64,000 nucleotides of DNA. It comes from Pedobacter chinensis (lineage in GTDB: Bacteria; Bacteroidota; Bacteroidia; Sphingobacteriales; Sphingobacteriaceae). The stretch's first letter is position 1, and each line of letters begins with the position of its first letter. Under the pieces are notes generated by a model. It did no database searches, had not been told where the DNA came from, and saw nothing but the letters and a program-made list of their open reading frames with translations. The stretch covers positions 496,001-560,000 of the forward strand of contig NZ_QPKV01000004.1 in assembly GCF_003339865.1 (NCBI RefSeq). The letters are read 5' to 3'. Positions 55,879-64,000 of this stretch are shown here, in pieces. A program made the translations under genes and the position numbers.

Positions 55879-55975
55879 ACCTGTTTATAAACATCTCATT
55901 TTGTTTGGTTAATGAGCATGTTTGAAACCCGAACCAAACAAATAGTTTATTCTTAAACTAAAATCTTTTAGTCCA

Positions 55976-58900
55976 TTGGCAAAGACAGTCGAACAAAGAG
56001 TAAATTTTGCAACTAGTAAGCACATTATAGACTATCCGGATTTTCTGGATGTGCAATTGCAATCATTCAGAGAATTTTTCCAGATAGATACCACATCAGA
56101 CGACCGCTCAAGCGAGGGTTTGTTTAAAGTGTTTGCTGAAAACTTTCCAATAACAGATTCAAGAAATATCTTCGTATTGGAGTTTCTTGATTATTTTGTT
56201 GATCCGCCACGTTACGATATACACGAGTGTATTGAGCGTGGATTAACCTACAATGTTCCATTAAAAGCAAAGCTTAAGCTTTCTTGTAATGATGTTGAGC
56301 ATGAAGATTTTGAAACCATTATTCAGGATGTGTACTTAGGTACAATCCCGTATATGACACCAAAAGGTACATTTGTTATCAACGGTGCTGAACGTGTTAT
56401 CGTTTCGCAATTACACCGTTCTCCGGGCGTGTTCTTCGGCCAAAGCCGTCACACTAACGGAACCAAATTGTATTCTGCACGTGTTATTCCTTTCAAAGGT
56501 TCATGGATCGAGTTTGCTACTGACGTTAATAACGTGATGTATGCTTATATCGATCGTAAGAAAAAATTCCCGGTTACCACCTTATTACGTGCAATCGGTT
56601 ACGATTCTGATAAAGACATCTTAGAACTTTTTGATCTTGCTGACGAAGTAAAAGTTAGTAAATCTGGTTTAAAGAAATACATCGGTCGTAAACTGGCTGC
56701 AAGAGTTTTAAAGAAATGGGTTGAAGATTTTGTAGATGAAGATACAGGTGAGGTAGTTTCCATCGACCGTAATGAAGTGATTCTTGAAAGAGAAACCGTT
56801 TTAGAAGACGAACACATTGATATGGTTATCGAAGCTGGTGTTAAAACCATCATTCTTTCTAAAGAAGACGGTGCAAGCCAGGCAGATTATACCATTATTT
56901 ATAATACATTACAAAAAGATACATCAAACTCAGAGAAAGAGGCTGTTGAAAACATCTATCGTGCTTTGCGTAACGCAGAACCACCTGATGAGGAAACTGC
57001 CCGTGGTATCATTGATCGTTTATTCTTTTCAGATAAACGTTACGATTTAGGAGATGTTGGTCGTTACCGCATCAACCGTAAATTGAAAATGGATACTCCT
57101 GATGATGTAAAAGTTTTAACAAAAGCAGATATTATTGCTATTGTTAAATATTTGATCAAACTGATCAATTCAAAAGAAGAAGTGGATGATATCGATCACT
57201 TATCAAACCGTCGTGTACGTACGGTAGGTGAGCAATTGTACGCACAATTCGGTGTTGGTTTAGCCCGTATGGCCAGAACCATCCGTGAGCGTATGAACAT
57301 TCGCGATAACGAGGTGTTTACACCAACTGATTTGATTAATGCCCGTACGTTATCATCAGTGATCAATTCTTTCTTTGGTACTAACCAGTTATCTCAGTTC
57401 ATGGATCAAACCAATCCATTAGCAGAGATCACACACAAACGCCGTTTATCAGCTTTAGGTCCGGGTGGTTTATCACGTGAAAGAGCTGGTTTCGAGGTAC
57501 GTGACGTTCACTATACCCACTACGGTCGTTTATGTACTATTGAAACGCCTGAGGGACCAAACATTGGTTTGATTTCGTCACTTTGTGTGCATGCGAAAAT
57601 CAACAATTTAGGTTTCATCGAAACACCGTACAAACGTGTTGAAGATGGTAAGGTAGTAGTTGATTCAGACGTTATTTACTTATCTGCAGAAGATGAGGAT
57701 GGTAAAACCATTGCTCAGGCAAATGCAGAGTATGACGATCAGGGTAATTTCATTACACCACGCGTTAAAGCACGTTATGAAGGTGACTTCCCGATTATTG
57801 AGCCTGAGAAATTAGACTTAATGGATGTTGCACCTAACCAGATTACTTCAATCGCTGCTTCGTTAATTCCGTTCTTGGAACATGATGATGCGAACAGGGC
57901 TTTGATGGGATCGAACATGCAACGCCAGGCCGTACCATTGTTACGTCCTGAAGCACCAATCGTTGGTACAGGTTTGGAAGGTCGCGTTGCCCGTGACTCA
58001 AGAACTTTGATCAATGCAGAAGGTGATGGTGTTGTTGAATATGTAGATGCTAACGAAATCACTATTAAATATGAGCGTAACGAAGATGATCGTTTAGTTT
58101 CATTTGAAGGCGATAGCAAAACTTACCGTTTAATTAAGTTCAAAAAAACCAACCAGAATACTTGTATCAACTTAAAACCAATCGTTAAGAAAGGTCAGAA
58201 AGTAACTAAAGGACAAGTGCTTTGCGAAGGTTATGCAACTGAAAACGGAGAGCTGGCATTAGGTAGAAACCTGAAAGTGGCATTCATGCCTTGGCAAGGT
58301 TTCAACTTTGAGGATGCGATTGTAATCAACGAACGTATTGTTCGTGATGACGTTTTCACTTCATTGCATATTGAAGAGTTTGAATTAGAAGTACGTGATA
58401 CTAAACGTGGAGAAGAGGAATTAACACCAGATATCCCGAACGTTTCTGAAGAGGCTACTAAAGACCTGGATGAAAACGGTATTATCCGTATCGGTGCTGA
58501 TGTAAAAGAAGGTGATATTTTAATTGGTAAGATCACTCCAAAAGGAGAATCTGATCCTTCACCAGAAGAGAAATTACTACGTGCAATCTTTGGTGATAAA
58601 GCAGGTGATGTTAAAGATGCATCTTTAAAAACTCCTCCTTCCATCCAGGGTGTGGTAATTGATACCAAATTATTCAGCCGTGCTAAGAAAACTACAAAAG
58701 CTGAAGAAAAATCGGCTATTGAGAAGTTAGATAAAAGCTATAACAACATAACTGAGAAGTTAAAAGCAGAATTAGTTGACAAATTGTTCACTATCGTAAA
58801 TGGAAAAACATCACAAGGTGTATTTAACATTTACAAAGAATTATTGGTGGCTAAAGGCGCTAAATTCACTCAGAAAATTTTAGCAGAACTTGATTATAAT

Positions 58901-59779
58901 CACATTAGCCCTAATAAATGGACTACTGATGATGATAAGAATGAGATGATTAAAATGTTGCTTCATAACTACGGTATCCGTGTTAACGAAGAACTTGGAG
59001 CCTACAAACGCGATAAATTTGCGATCAGTGTAGGTGATGAGCTTCCATCGGGAATTGTACAAATGGCAAAAGTTTATGTTGCTAAAAAACGTAAGTTAAA
59101 AGTAGGTGATAAAATGGCGGGTCGCCACGGTAACAAAGGTATTGTTGCACGTATTGTACGTGATGAAGATATGCCTTTCTTAGCTGATGGTACACCAGTT
59201 GATATCGTGTTGAACCCACTGGGTGTACCTTCACGTATGAACCTTGGTCAGATCTACGAAACCGTATTGGCGTGGGCAGGTAAAGAATTGGGTGTTAAAT
59301 TTGCAACTCCGATTTTTGATGGCGCTACACATGATGAGGTGGAAGAGTGGATTGCTAAAGCAGGAGTTCCTGCTTCAGGAAAAACCTACTTATACAATGG
59401 TTTAACAGGTGAGCGTTTCGATCAGACTACAACTGTAGGTATTATCTATATGTTGAAATTAGGTCACATGGTTGATGATAAGATGCACGCCCGTTCAATC
59501 GGACCATACTCATTGATTACACAACAACCATTGGGTGGTAAAGCTCAGTTTGGTGGTCAGCGTTTTGGTGAGATGGAGGTTTGGGCATTAGAGGCATTCG
59601 GTGCTGCTAATATTCTTCAGGAGATCTTAACCGTTAAGTCGGATGATGTAATCGGAAGAGCTAAAACTTACGAAGCCATTGTTAAAGGTGAAAACCTACC
59701 AACTCCAGGTGTGCCAGAATCGTTCAACGTATTGGTACATGAGTTACGCGGTTTAGGTTTAGATATTACATTAGATTAA
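55976..59779 (+). CDS. rpoB: RNA polymerase beta subunit
   Basis: 1267 residues from a TTG start at 55976 ([20 protein letters not shown]), a length normal for the phylum. The rifampicin region reads [20 protein letters not shown] and [13 protein letters not shown], the sensitive type. The active-site text [11 protein letters not shown] is near residues 1044-1054. It pairs with the rpoC product to form the catalytic core. No insert or break is seen. Confidence 0.98.
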   Translation: MAKTVEQRVNFATSKHIIDYPDFLDVQLQSFREFFQIDTTSDDRSSEGLFKVFAENFPITDSRNIFVLEFLDYFVDPPRYDIHECIERGLTYNVPLKAKLKLSCNDVEHEDFETIIQDVYLGTIPYMTPKGTFVINGAERVIVSQLHRSPGVFFGQSRHTNGTKLYSARVIPFKGSWIEFATDVNNVMYAYIDRKKKFPVTTLLRAIGYDSDKDILELFDLADEVKVSKSGLKKYIGRKLAARVLKKWVEDFVDEDTGEVVSIDRNEVILERETVLEDEHIDMVIEAGVKTIILSKEDGASQADYTIIYNTLQKDTSNSEKEAVENIYRALRNAEPPDEETARGIIDRLFFSDKRYDLGDVGRYRINRKLKMDTPDDVKVLTKADIIAIVKYLIKLINSKEEVDDIDHLSNRRVRTVGEQLYAQFGVGLARMARTIRERMNIRDNEVFTPTDLINARTLSSVINSFFGTNQLSQFMDQTNPLAEITHKRRLSALGPGGLSRERAGFEVRDVHYTHYGRLCTIETPEGPNIGLISSLCVHAKINNLGFIETPYKRVEDGKVVVDSDVIYLSAEDEDGKTIAQANAEYDDQGNFITPRVKARYEGDFPIIEPEKLDLMDVAPNQITSIAASLIPFLEHDDANRALMGSNMQRQAVPLLRPEAPIVGTGLEGRVARDSRTLINAEGDGVVEYVDANEITIKYERNEDDRLVSFEGDSKTYRLIKFKKTNQNTCINLKPIVKKGQKVTKGQVLCEGYATENGELALGRNLKVAFMPWQGFNFEDAIVINERIVRDDVFTSLHIEEFELEVRDTKRGEEELTPDIPNVSEEATKDLDENGIIRIGADVKEGDILIGKITPKGESDPSPEEKLLRAIFGDKAGDVKDASLKTPPSIQGVVIDTKLFSRAKKTTKAEEKSAIEKLDKSYNNITEKLKAELVDKLFTIVNGKTSQGVFNIYKELLVAKGAKFTQKILAELDYNHISPNKWTTDDDKNEMIKMLLHNYGIRVNEELGAYKRDKFAISVGDELPSGIVQMAKVYVAKKRKLKVGDKMAGRHGNKGIVARIVRDEDMPFLADGTPVDIVLNPLGVPSRMNLGQIYETVLAWAGKELGVKFATPIFDGATHDEVEEWIAKAGVPASGKTYLYNGLTGERFDQTTTVGIIYMLKLGHMVDDKMHARSIGPYSLITQQPLGGKAQFGGQRFGEMEVWALEAFGAANILQEILTVKSDDVIGRAKTYEAIVKGENLPTPGVPESFNVLVHELRGLGLDITLD

Positions 59780-59783
59780 TTAA

Positions 59784-59866
59784 GGTAGAAGGTATAAAGG
59801 TAGAAGGTTGAGGGTTTAGACGCCCAAACCTTCCGCCTTTCCACCCTCCACCTTTAACCTTACATA
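59784..59866. repeat. Purine/pyrimidine mirror hairpin between rpoB and rpoC
   Basis: A purine-rich left half made of AAGGTAGAAGG-like units faces a pyrimidine-rich right half (AAACCTTCCGCC, CCACCCTCCACCTTTAACC) that is roughly its reverse complement. It could form a long imperfect hairpin in the rpoBC transcript. The units resemble other low-complexity spacers of this window. Confidence 0.65.
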
Positions 59867-59869
59867 AGT

Positions 59870-62800
59870 ATGTCTTACAAAAAGGATAATAAATTAAAAA
59901 GCAATTTCACATCAATCACGATTAGCTTATCGTCTCCGGAAATTATTTTGGAACGTTCAAGCGGTGAGGTGTTGAAACCGGAAACCATTAACTACCGTAC
60001 TTACAAGCCTGAACGTGATGGTTTGTTCTGCGAGCGTATTTTTGGCCCGGTAAAAGATTATGAATGTCATTGCGGTAAATACAAACGTATCCGTTATAAA
60101 GGTATTGTTTGTGATCGTTGTGGTGTTGAAGTAACAGAAAAGAAAGTACGTCGTGAGCGTATGGGACACATCGCTTTAGTGGTTCCTGTTGCACACATCT
60201 GGTACTTCCGCTCTTTACCAAACAAAATCGGTTATTTATTAGGTTTACCTACTAAAAAATTAGATTTAATCATCTATTACGAGCGTTACGTAGTGATCCA
60301 ATCAGGCTTAATGGCTGAGGAAGGTATCAACTATATGGACTTCTTAACCGAAGAAGAATATTTAGATATCTTAGATAAATTACCTAAAGAAAATCAATAT
60401 TTGGATGATAAAGATCCTAATAAATTCATCGCCAAAATGGGTGCTGAAGCATTAGAAGATTTATTAAAACGTATTGATTTAGATACTTTATCTTATGATT
60501 TACGTCACCAGGCTGCTAACGAAACTTCTCAGCAACGTAAAAATGAGGCGTTAAAACGTCTTCAGGTTGTTGAAGCTTTCCGTGGTGCTAATACACGTAT
60601 TGAGAATCGCCCTGAGTGGATGATTGTTAAAATCGTTCCGGTTATTCCACCAGAATTACGTCCTTTAGTTCCATTAGAAGGCGGTCGTTTTGCTACTTCC
60701 GATTTAAATGATTTATACCGTCGTGTGATCATCCGTAACAACCGTTTAAAACGTTTGATCGAGATTAAAGCACCAGAGGTGATTTTACGTAACGAGAAAC
60801 GTATGTTGCAGGAAGCTGTAGATTCGTTATTCGATAACTCACGTAAAGTTAACGCGGTAAAAACTGAGGGTAACCGTGCTTTGAAATCACTTTCAGATAT
60901 TTTGAAAGGTAAACAAGGTCGTTTCCGTCAGAACTTATTAGGTAAACGTGTGGATTATTCAGCTCGTTCGGTAATTGTTGTAGGGCCTAGCCTTAAATTA
61001 CACGAGTGCGGTATTCCTAAAGATATGGCTGCTGAGCTTTACAAACCATTCATTATTCGTAAGATGATTGAGCGTGGTGTAGTAAAAACAGTTAAATCTG
61101 CGAAGAAAATCGTCGATAGAAAAGATCCATTGGTTTGGGATATCTTAGAAAATGTATTAAAAGGTCACCCGGTATTATTAAACCGTGCACCTACACTACA
61201 CAGATTAGGTATTCAGGCTTTCCAGCCAAAATTAATTGAAGGAAAGGCAATCCAGTTACACCCATTGGTTTGTACTGCATTCAACGCCGATTTCGACGGT
61301 GACCAGATGGCTGTCCACTTACCATTAGGTAACGCAGCAATTTTGGAAGCTCAGGTATTAATGCTTGCTGCACACAACATCTTAAACCCTGCAAACGGTA
61401 CGCCAATTACAGTACCATCTCAGGATATGGTTTTGGGTCTTTATTATATTACTAAAGGCCGTAGAACTGATGAAACCAGGGTTGTAAAAGGACAGGATTC
61501 TGCTTTTTATTCTCCTGAAGAGGTTATTATTGCTTATAACGAGAAAGAATTAGACTTACATGCATTTATCAAAGTAAGGGTAAATGTTAAGCAAGCTGAT
61601 GGTTCTATCGTTAATAAATTAACTGAAACTACTGTTGGTAGAGTATTATTCAACCAGTTGGTTCCTGAAGAAGTTGGTTATATCAATGAATTGTTAACTA
61701 AAAAATCGTTAAGAGATATTATCGGTGAGGTAGTTAAAATGACAGGTATGGCCCGTGCTTCTCAATTCTTGGATGATATCAAAGAATTAGGTTTCAAAAT
61801 GGCATTCCAGGGCGGTTTATCGTTCAACTTACAAGACGTAAACATTCCGGTAGAGAAACATACTTTATTAGAACAAGCAGCAGCTGAGGTAGAAGAGGTA
61901 AGAAACAACTATAACATGGGTTTCATTACCAACAACGAACGTTACAACCAGATTATCGATATCTGGACCCGTATCAACAACAGGTTAACTACCTTCGTTA
62001 TGACTCAGTTATCATCAGATAACCAAGGTTTTAACTCAGTTTACATGATGCTTGATTCAGGTGCACGTGGATCTAAAGAGCAGATTCGTCAGCTTTGCGG
62101 TATGCGTGGTTTGATGGCGAAACCTCAAAAATCAGGTTCTGGTGGTGATATCATCGAAAACCCGATCTTATCAAACTTTAAAGAAGGTTTATCGGTATTA
62201 GAGTATTTTATCTCTACTCACGGTGCCCGTAAAGGTTTGGCGGATACGGCGTTGAAAACAGCGGATGCGGGTTACTTAACCCGTCGTTTACATGATGTTG
62301 CTCAGGATATGATCGTTAACGATGATGATTGTGGTACTTTAAGAGGTATGTACACAACAGCATTGAAAGATAACGAGGATATTGTTGAACCATTATATGA
62401 CAGAATTTTAGGCCGTACTTCATTACATGATGTATATAATCCTTTAGATAATACATTATTAGTAGGTGCAGGCGAAGATATTAACGAAGATATTGCTAAA
62501 GCGATTGAAGAATCTCCTCTTGAAGGAATTGAAATTCGTTCAGTGTTGACCTGCGAATCTAAACGTGGTGTTTGTGCATTATGTTATGGTCGTAACTTAG
62601 CATCTGGTAAACGCGTTCAAAGAGGTGAGGCTGTTGGTGTAATCGCAGCACAATCCATCGGAGAGCCGGGTACACAGTTAACACTTCGTACTTTCCACGT
62701 GGGTGGTACTGCATCAAACATTGCTGCAGAATCAAACATCGTAGCTAAATTTGATGGTGTTATCGAATTCGAAAATATCCGTACTGTTGATACTCAAACA

Positions 62801-64000
62801 GAAGATGGTACTATACAAGTGGTATTGGGCCGTTCTGGGGAGTTCAAAATTGTTGAACCAGGAACTGGCAGAGTGATCGTTACGAACAATATTCCTTATG
62901 GAGCATTTTTATTCGTTAAAGAAGGAGATAAGTTATCAAAAGGTGATAAAATCTGTTCGTGGGATCCATACAACGCGGTTATTCTTTCAGAATTTGCCGG
63001 TAAAGCACAATTTGATGCCATTATTGAGGGGGTAACCTTCCGTGAAGAATCAGATGAGCAAACTGGTCACCGTGAAAAAGTAATTATCGATACCCGTGAT
63101 AAAACTAAAAACCCTTCTGTTCAAATCGTTGATAAAAAAGGCGAAATGATCAAAGGTTATAACATTCCGGTAGGTGCTCACGTTTCAGTTGATGAAGGTG
63201 AAACGATCCAGACTGGTCAGATTATCGCTAAAATTCCTCGTGCAACTGGTAAAACCCGAGATATTACAGGTGGTTTACCTCGCGTAACTGAGTTATTTGA
63301 GGCTCGTAATCCATCTAATCCGGCAGTAGTAACTGAGATTGATGGTGTGGTAACTTTAGGTGGTGTTAAACGTGGTAATCGTGAGATCACAATCGAATCT
63401 AAAGATGGTGAAGTTAAAAAGTACCTTGTTCCATTGTCTAAACACATCCTTGTACAGGATAATGACTTTGTGAAAGCAGGTATGCCTTTATCAGATGGTT
63501 CAATTTCTCCGGCAGATATTTTATCAATTAAAGGACCAGCAGCGGTTCAGGAATACCTGGTAAATGGTATTCAAGAGGTTTACCGTTTGCAAGGTGTGAA
63601 AATTAACGATAAACATTTCGAAGTAATTGTACACCAGATGATGCAGAAAGTTCATATCGAGGATCCGGGAGATACTATTTTCTTAGAAAATAATGCTGTA
63701 GATCGTTGGGATTTTGCAGAAGAGAACGATGCCATGTACGACAAGAAGGTTGTTGAAGATGCAGGTGACTCAACTGAATTCAAACCAGGTCAAATTGTTT
63801 CATTACGTAGATTAAGAGATGAAAACTCTCAATTGAAACGTAAAGATTTAAAACAGATCACGGTAAGAGATGCAAGACCAGCAACTGCAAGTTCTATCTT
63901 ACAGGGTATTACCCGTGCATCGTTAGGTACTAAATCGTTCATTTCTGCGGCTTCATTCCAGGAAACAACGAAAGTATTAAACGAAGCTGCTATTGCAGGT
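59870..64000 (+). CDS. rpoC: RNA polymerase beta' subunit, cut by the window end
   Basis: Starts at the ATG at 59870 ([20 protein letters not shown]) and runs open to the last base: 1377 codons, the end being near the usual C-terminal text NEAAIAG. About 50 residues should be missing. The zinc-finger cysteines appear in [10 protein letters not shown] and VCDRCGVE (about 67-90). The catalytic triad is D474, D476 and D478 in [12 protein letters not shown]. Start and reading are clear, although the frame lacks a stop inside the window. Confidence 0.98.
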   Translation, partial: MSYKKDNKLKSNFTSITISLSSPEIILERSSGEVLKPETINYRTYKPERDGLFCERIFGPVKDYECHCGKYKRIRYKGIVCDRCGVEVTEKKVRRERMGHIALVVPVAHIWYFRSLPNKIGYLLGLPTKKLDLIIYYERYVVIQSGLMAEEGINYMDFLTEEEYLDILDKLPKENQYLDDKDPNKFIAKMGAEALEDLLKRIDLDTLSYDLRHQAANETSQQRKNEALKRLQVVEAFRGANTRIENRPEWMIVKIVPVIPPELRPLVPLEGGRFATSDLNDLYRRVIIRNNRLKRLIEIKAPEVILRNEKRMLQEAVDSLFDNSRKVNAVKTEGNRALKSLSDILKGKQGRFRQNLLGKRVDYSARSVIVVGPSLKLHECGIPKDMAAELYKPFIIRKMIERGVVKTVKSAKKIVDRKDPLVWDILENVLKGHPVLLNRAPTLHRLGIQAFQPKLIEGKAIQLHPLVCTAFNADFDGDQMAVHLPLGNAAILEAQVLMLAAHNILNPANGTPITVPSQDMVLGLYYITKGRRTDETRVVKGQDSAFYSPEEVIIAYNEKELDLHAFIKVRVNVKQADGSIVNKLTETTVGRVLFNQLVPEEVGYINELLTKKSLRDIIGEVVKMTGMARASQFLDDIKELGFKMAFQGGLSFNLQDVNIPVEKHTLLEQAAAEVEEVRNNYNMGFITNNERYNQIIDIWTRINNRLTTFVMTQLSSDNQGFNSVYMMLDSGARGSKEQIRQLCGMRGLMAKPQKSGSGGDIIENPILSNFKEGLSVLEYFISTHGARKGLADTALKTADAGYLTRRLHDVAQDMIVNDDDCGTLRGMYTTALKDNEDIVEPLYDRILGRTSLHDVYNPLDNTLLVGAGEDINEDIAKAIEESPLEGIEIRSVLTCESKRGVCALCYGRNLASGKRVQRGEAVGVIAAQSIGEPGTQLTLRTFHVGGTASNIAAESNIVAKFDGVIEFENIRTVDTQTEDGTIQVVLGRSGEFKIVEPGTGRVIVTNNIPYGAFLFVKEGDKLSKGDKICSWDPYNAVILSEFAGKAQFDAIIEGVTFREESDEQTGHREKVIIDTRDKTKNPSVQIVDKKGEMIKGYNIPVGAHVSVDEGETIQTGQIIAKIPRATGKTRDITGGLPRVTELFEARNPSNPAVVTEIDGVVTLGGVKRGNREITIESKDGEVKKYLVPLSKHILVQDNDFVKAGMPLSDGSISPADILSIKGPAAVQEYLVNGIQEVYRLQGVKINDKHFEVIVHQMMQKVHIEDPGDTIFLENNAVDRWDFAEENDAMYDKKVVEDAGDSTEFKPGQIVSLRRLRDENSQLKRKDLKQITVRDARPATASSILQGITRASLGTKSFISAASFQETTKVLNEAAIAG

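Noticed and set aside
56599..58668. Minus-strand frames across rpoB
   Set aside because: Antisense shadows of a fully intact rpoB.

Overview
The window comes from a member of the Bacteroidota, most like Pedobacter or a related Sphingobacteriaceae genus. The evidence is the low GC content, promoters of the Bacteroidota type (TTTG about 20 bp upstream of TAnnTTTG), many lipoproteins with a short 'SCKK' lipobox, a TonB-dependent receptor with a carboxypeptidase-regulatory N-terminal domain, and gene orders typical of the phylum (pheT-zapA-6S RNA-rny and rpsU-xerC-hpf-tRNAs-tuf-secE-nusG-L11/L1/L10/L12-rpoBC).

Layout. Positions 1-9130 are mostly housekeeping: purN, rpsT, radC, a secreted EEP-family hydrolase, pheT, a small coiled-coil gene, zapA, a probable 6S RNA and rny. 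The spacers here carry dispersed palindromic repeats. Positions 9390-18412 hold envelope and secreted proteins: an Mpo1-like membrane protein, a TonB-dependent receptor followed by a beta-helix lipoprotein, a HEIGH-type metalloprotease, small lipoproteins and a transglutaminase-like protein. At 18554-18682 there is an orphan small RNA gene with a clear promoter and terminator.

Positions 18979-40290 form an accessory block of small stress and detoxification genes: two pirins, a CPA2 antiporter, OsmC, YjdI/YjdJ-like proteins, three SnoaL/NTF2-fold proteins, two alpha/beta hydrolases, an isochorismatase-fold hydrolase, a nitroreductase, an alcohol dehydrogenase-like reductase and a RidA homologue. 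Local regulators are mixed in: three Crp/Fnr, one HxlR and one LysR. The right part of this block, 37736-38931, is a graveyard. It holds a frameshifted HxlR gene, a frameshifted ArsR gene, a deletion remnant of an alcohol dehydrogenase, a remnant of a second isochorismatase gene that keeps an intact 17-bp operator, and an ArsR tail. A 5'-truncated aldo/keto reductase lies at 34177.

Positions 40412-48062 return to chromosomal genes: a fused OlsF-like acyltransferase, a ComEA-like helix-hairpin-helix protein, an array of eleven long hairpins repeated every 83-87 bp (43159-44046), an acyl-CoA dehydrogenase, rpsU, xerC and hpf. Positions 48135-64000 are the translation and transcription region: four tRNAs, tuf, tRNA-Trp, secE, nusG, rplK, rplA, rplJ, rplL, rpoB and rpoC (cut by the window end). 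It is interrupted between nusG and rplK by a multiply frameshifted lipoprotein gene and a small membrane protein gene. rplK has its own promoter after that interruption.

The strongest points for a second look are the hairpin array, the graveyard with its conserved operator shared with the isochorismatase gene 8 kb away, the orphan small RNA, the paired Fnr-like boxes in front of the RidA gene, and the broken gene inside the nusG-rplK interval. All functional statements rest on reading the sequence and on known family features; no database search was run.
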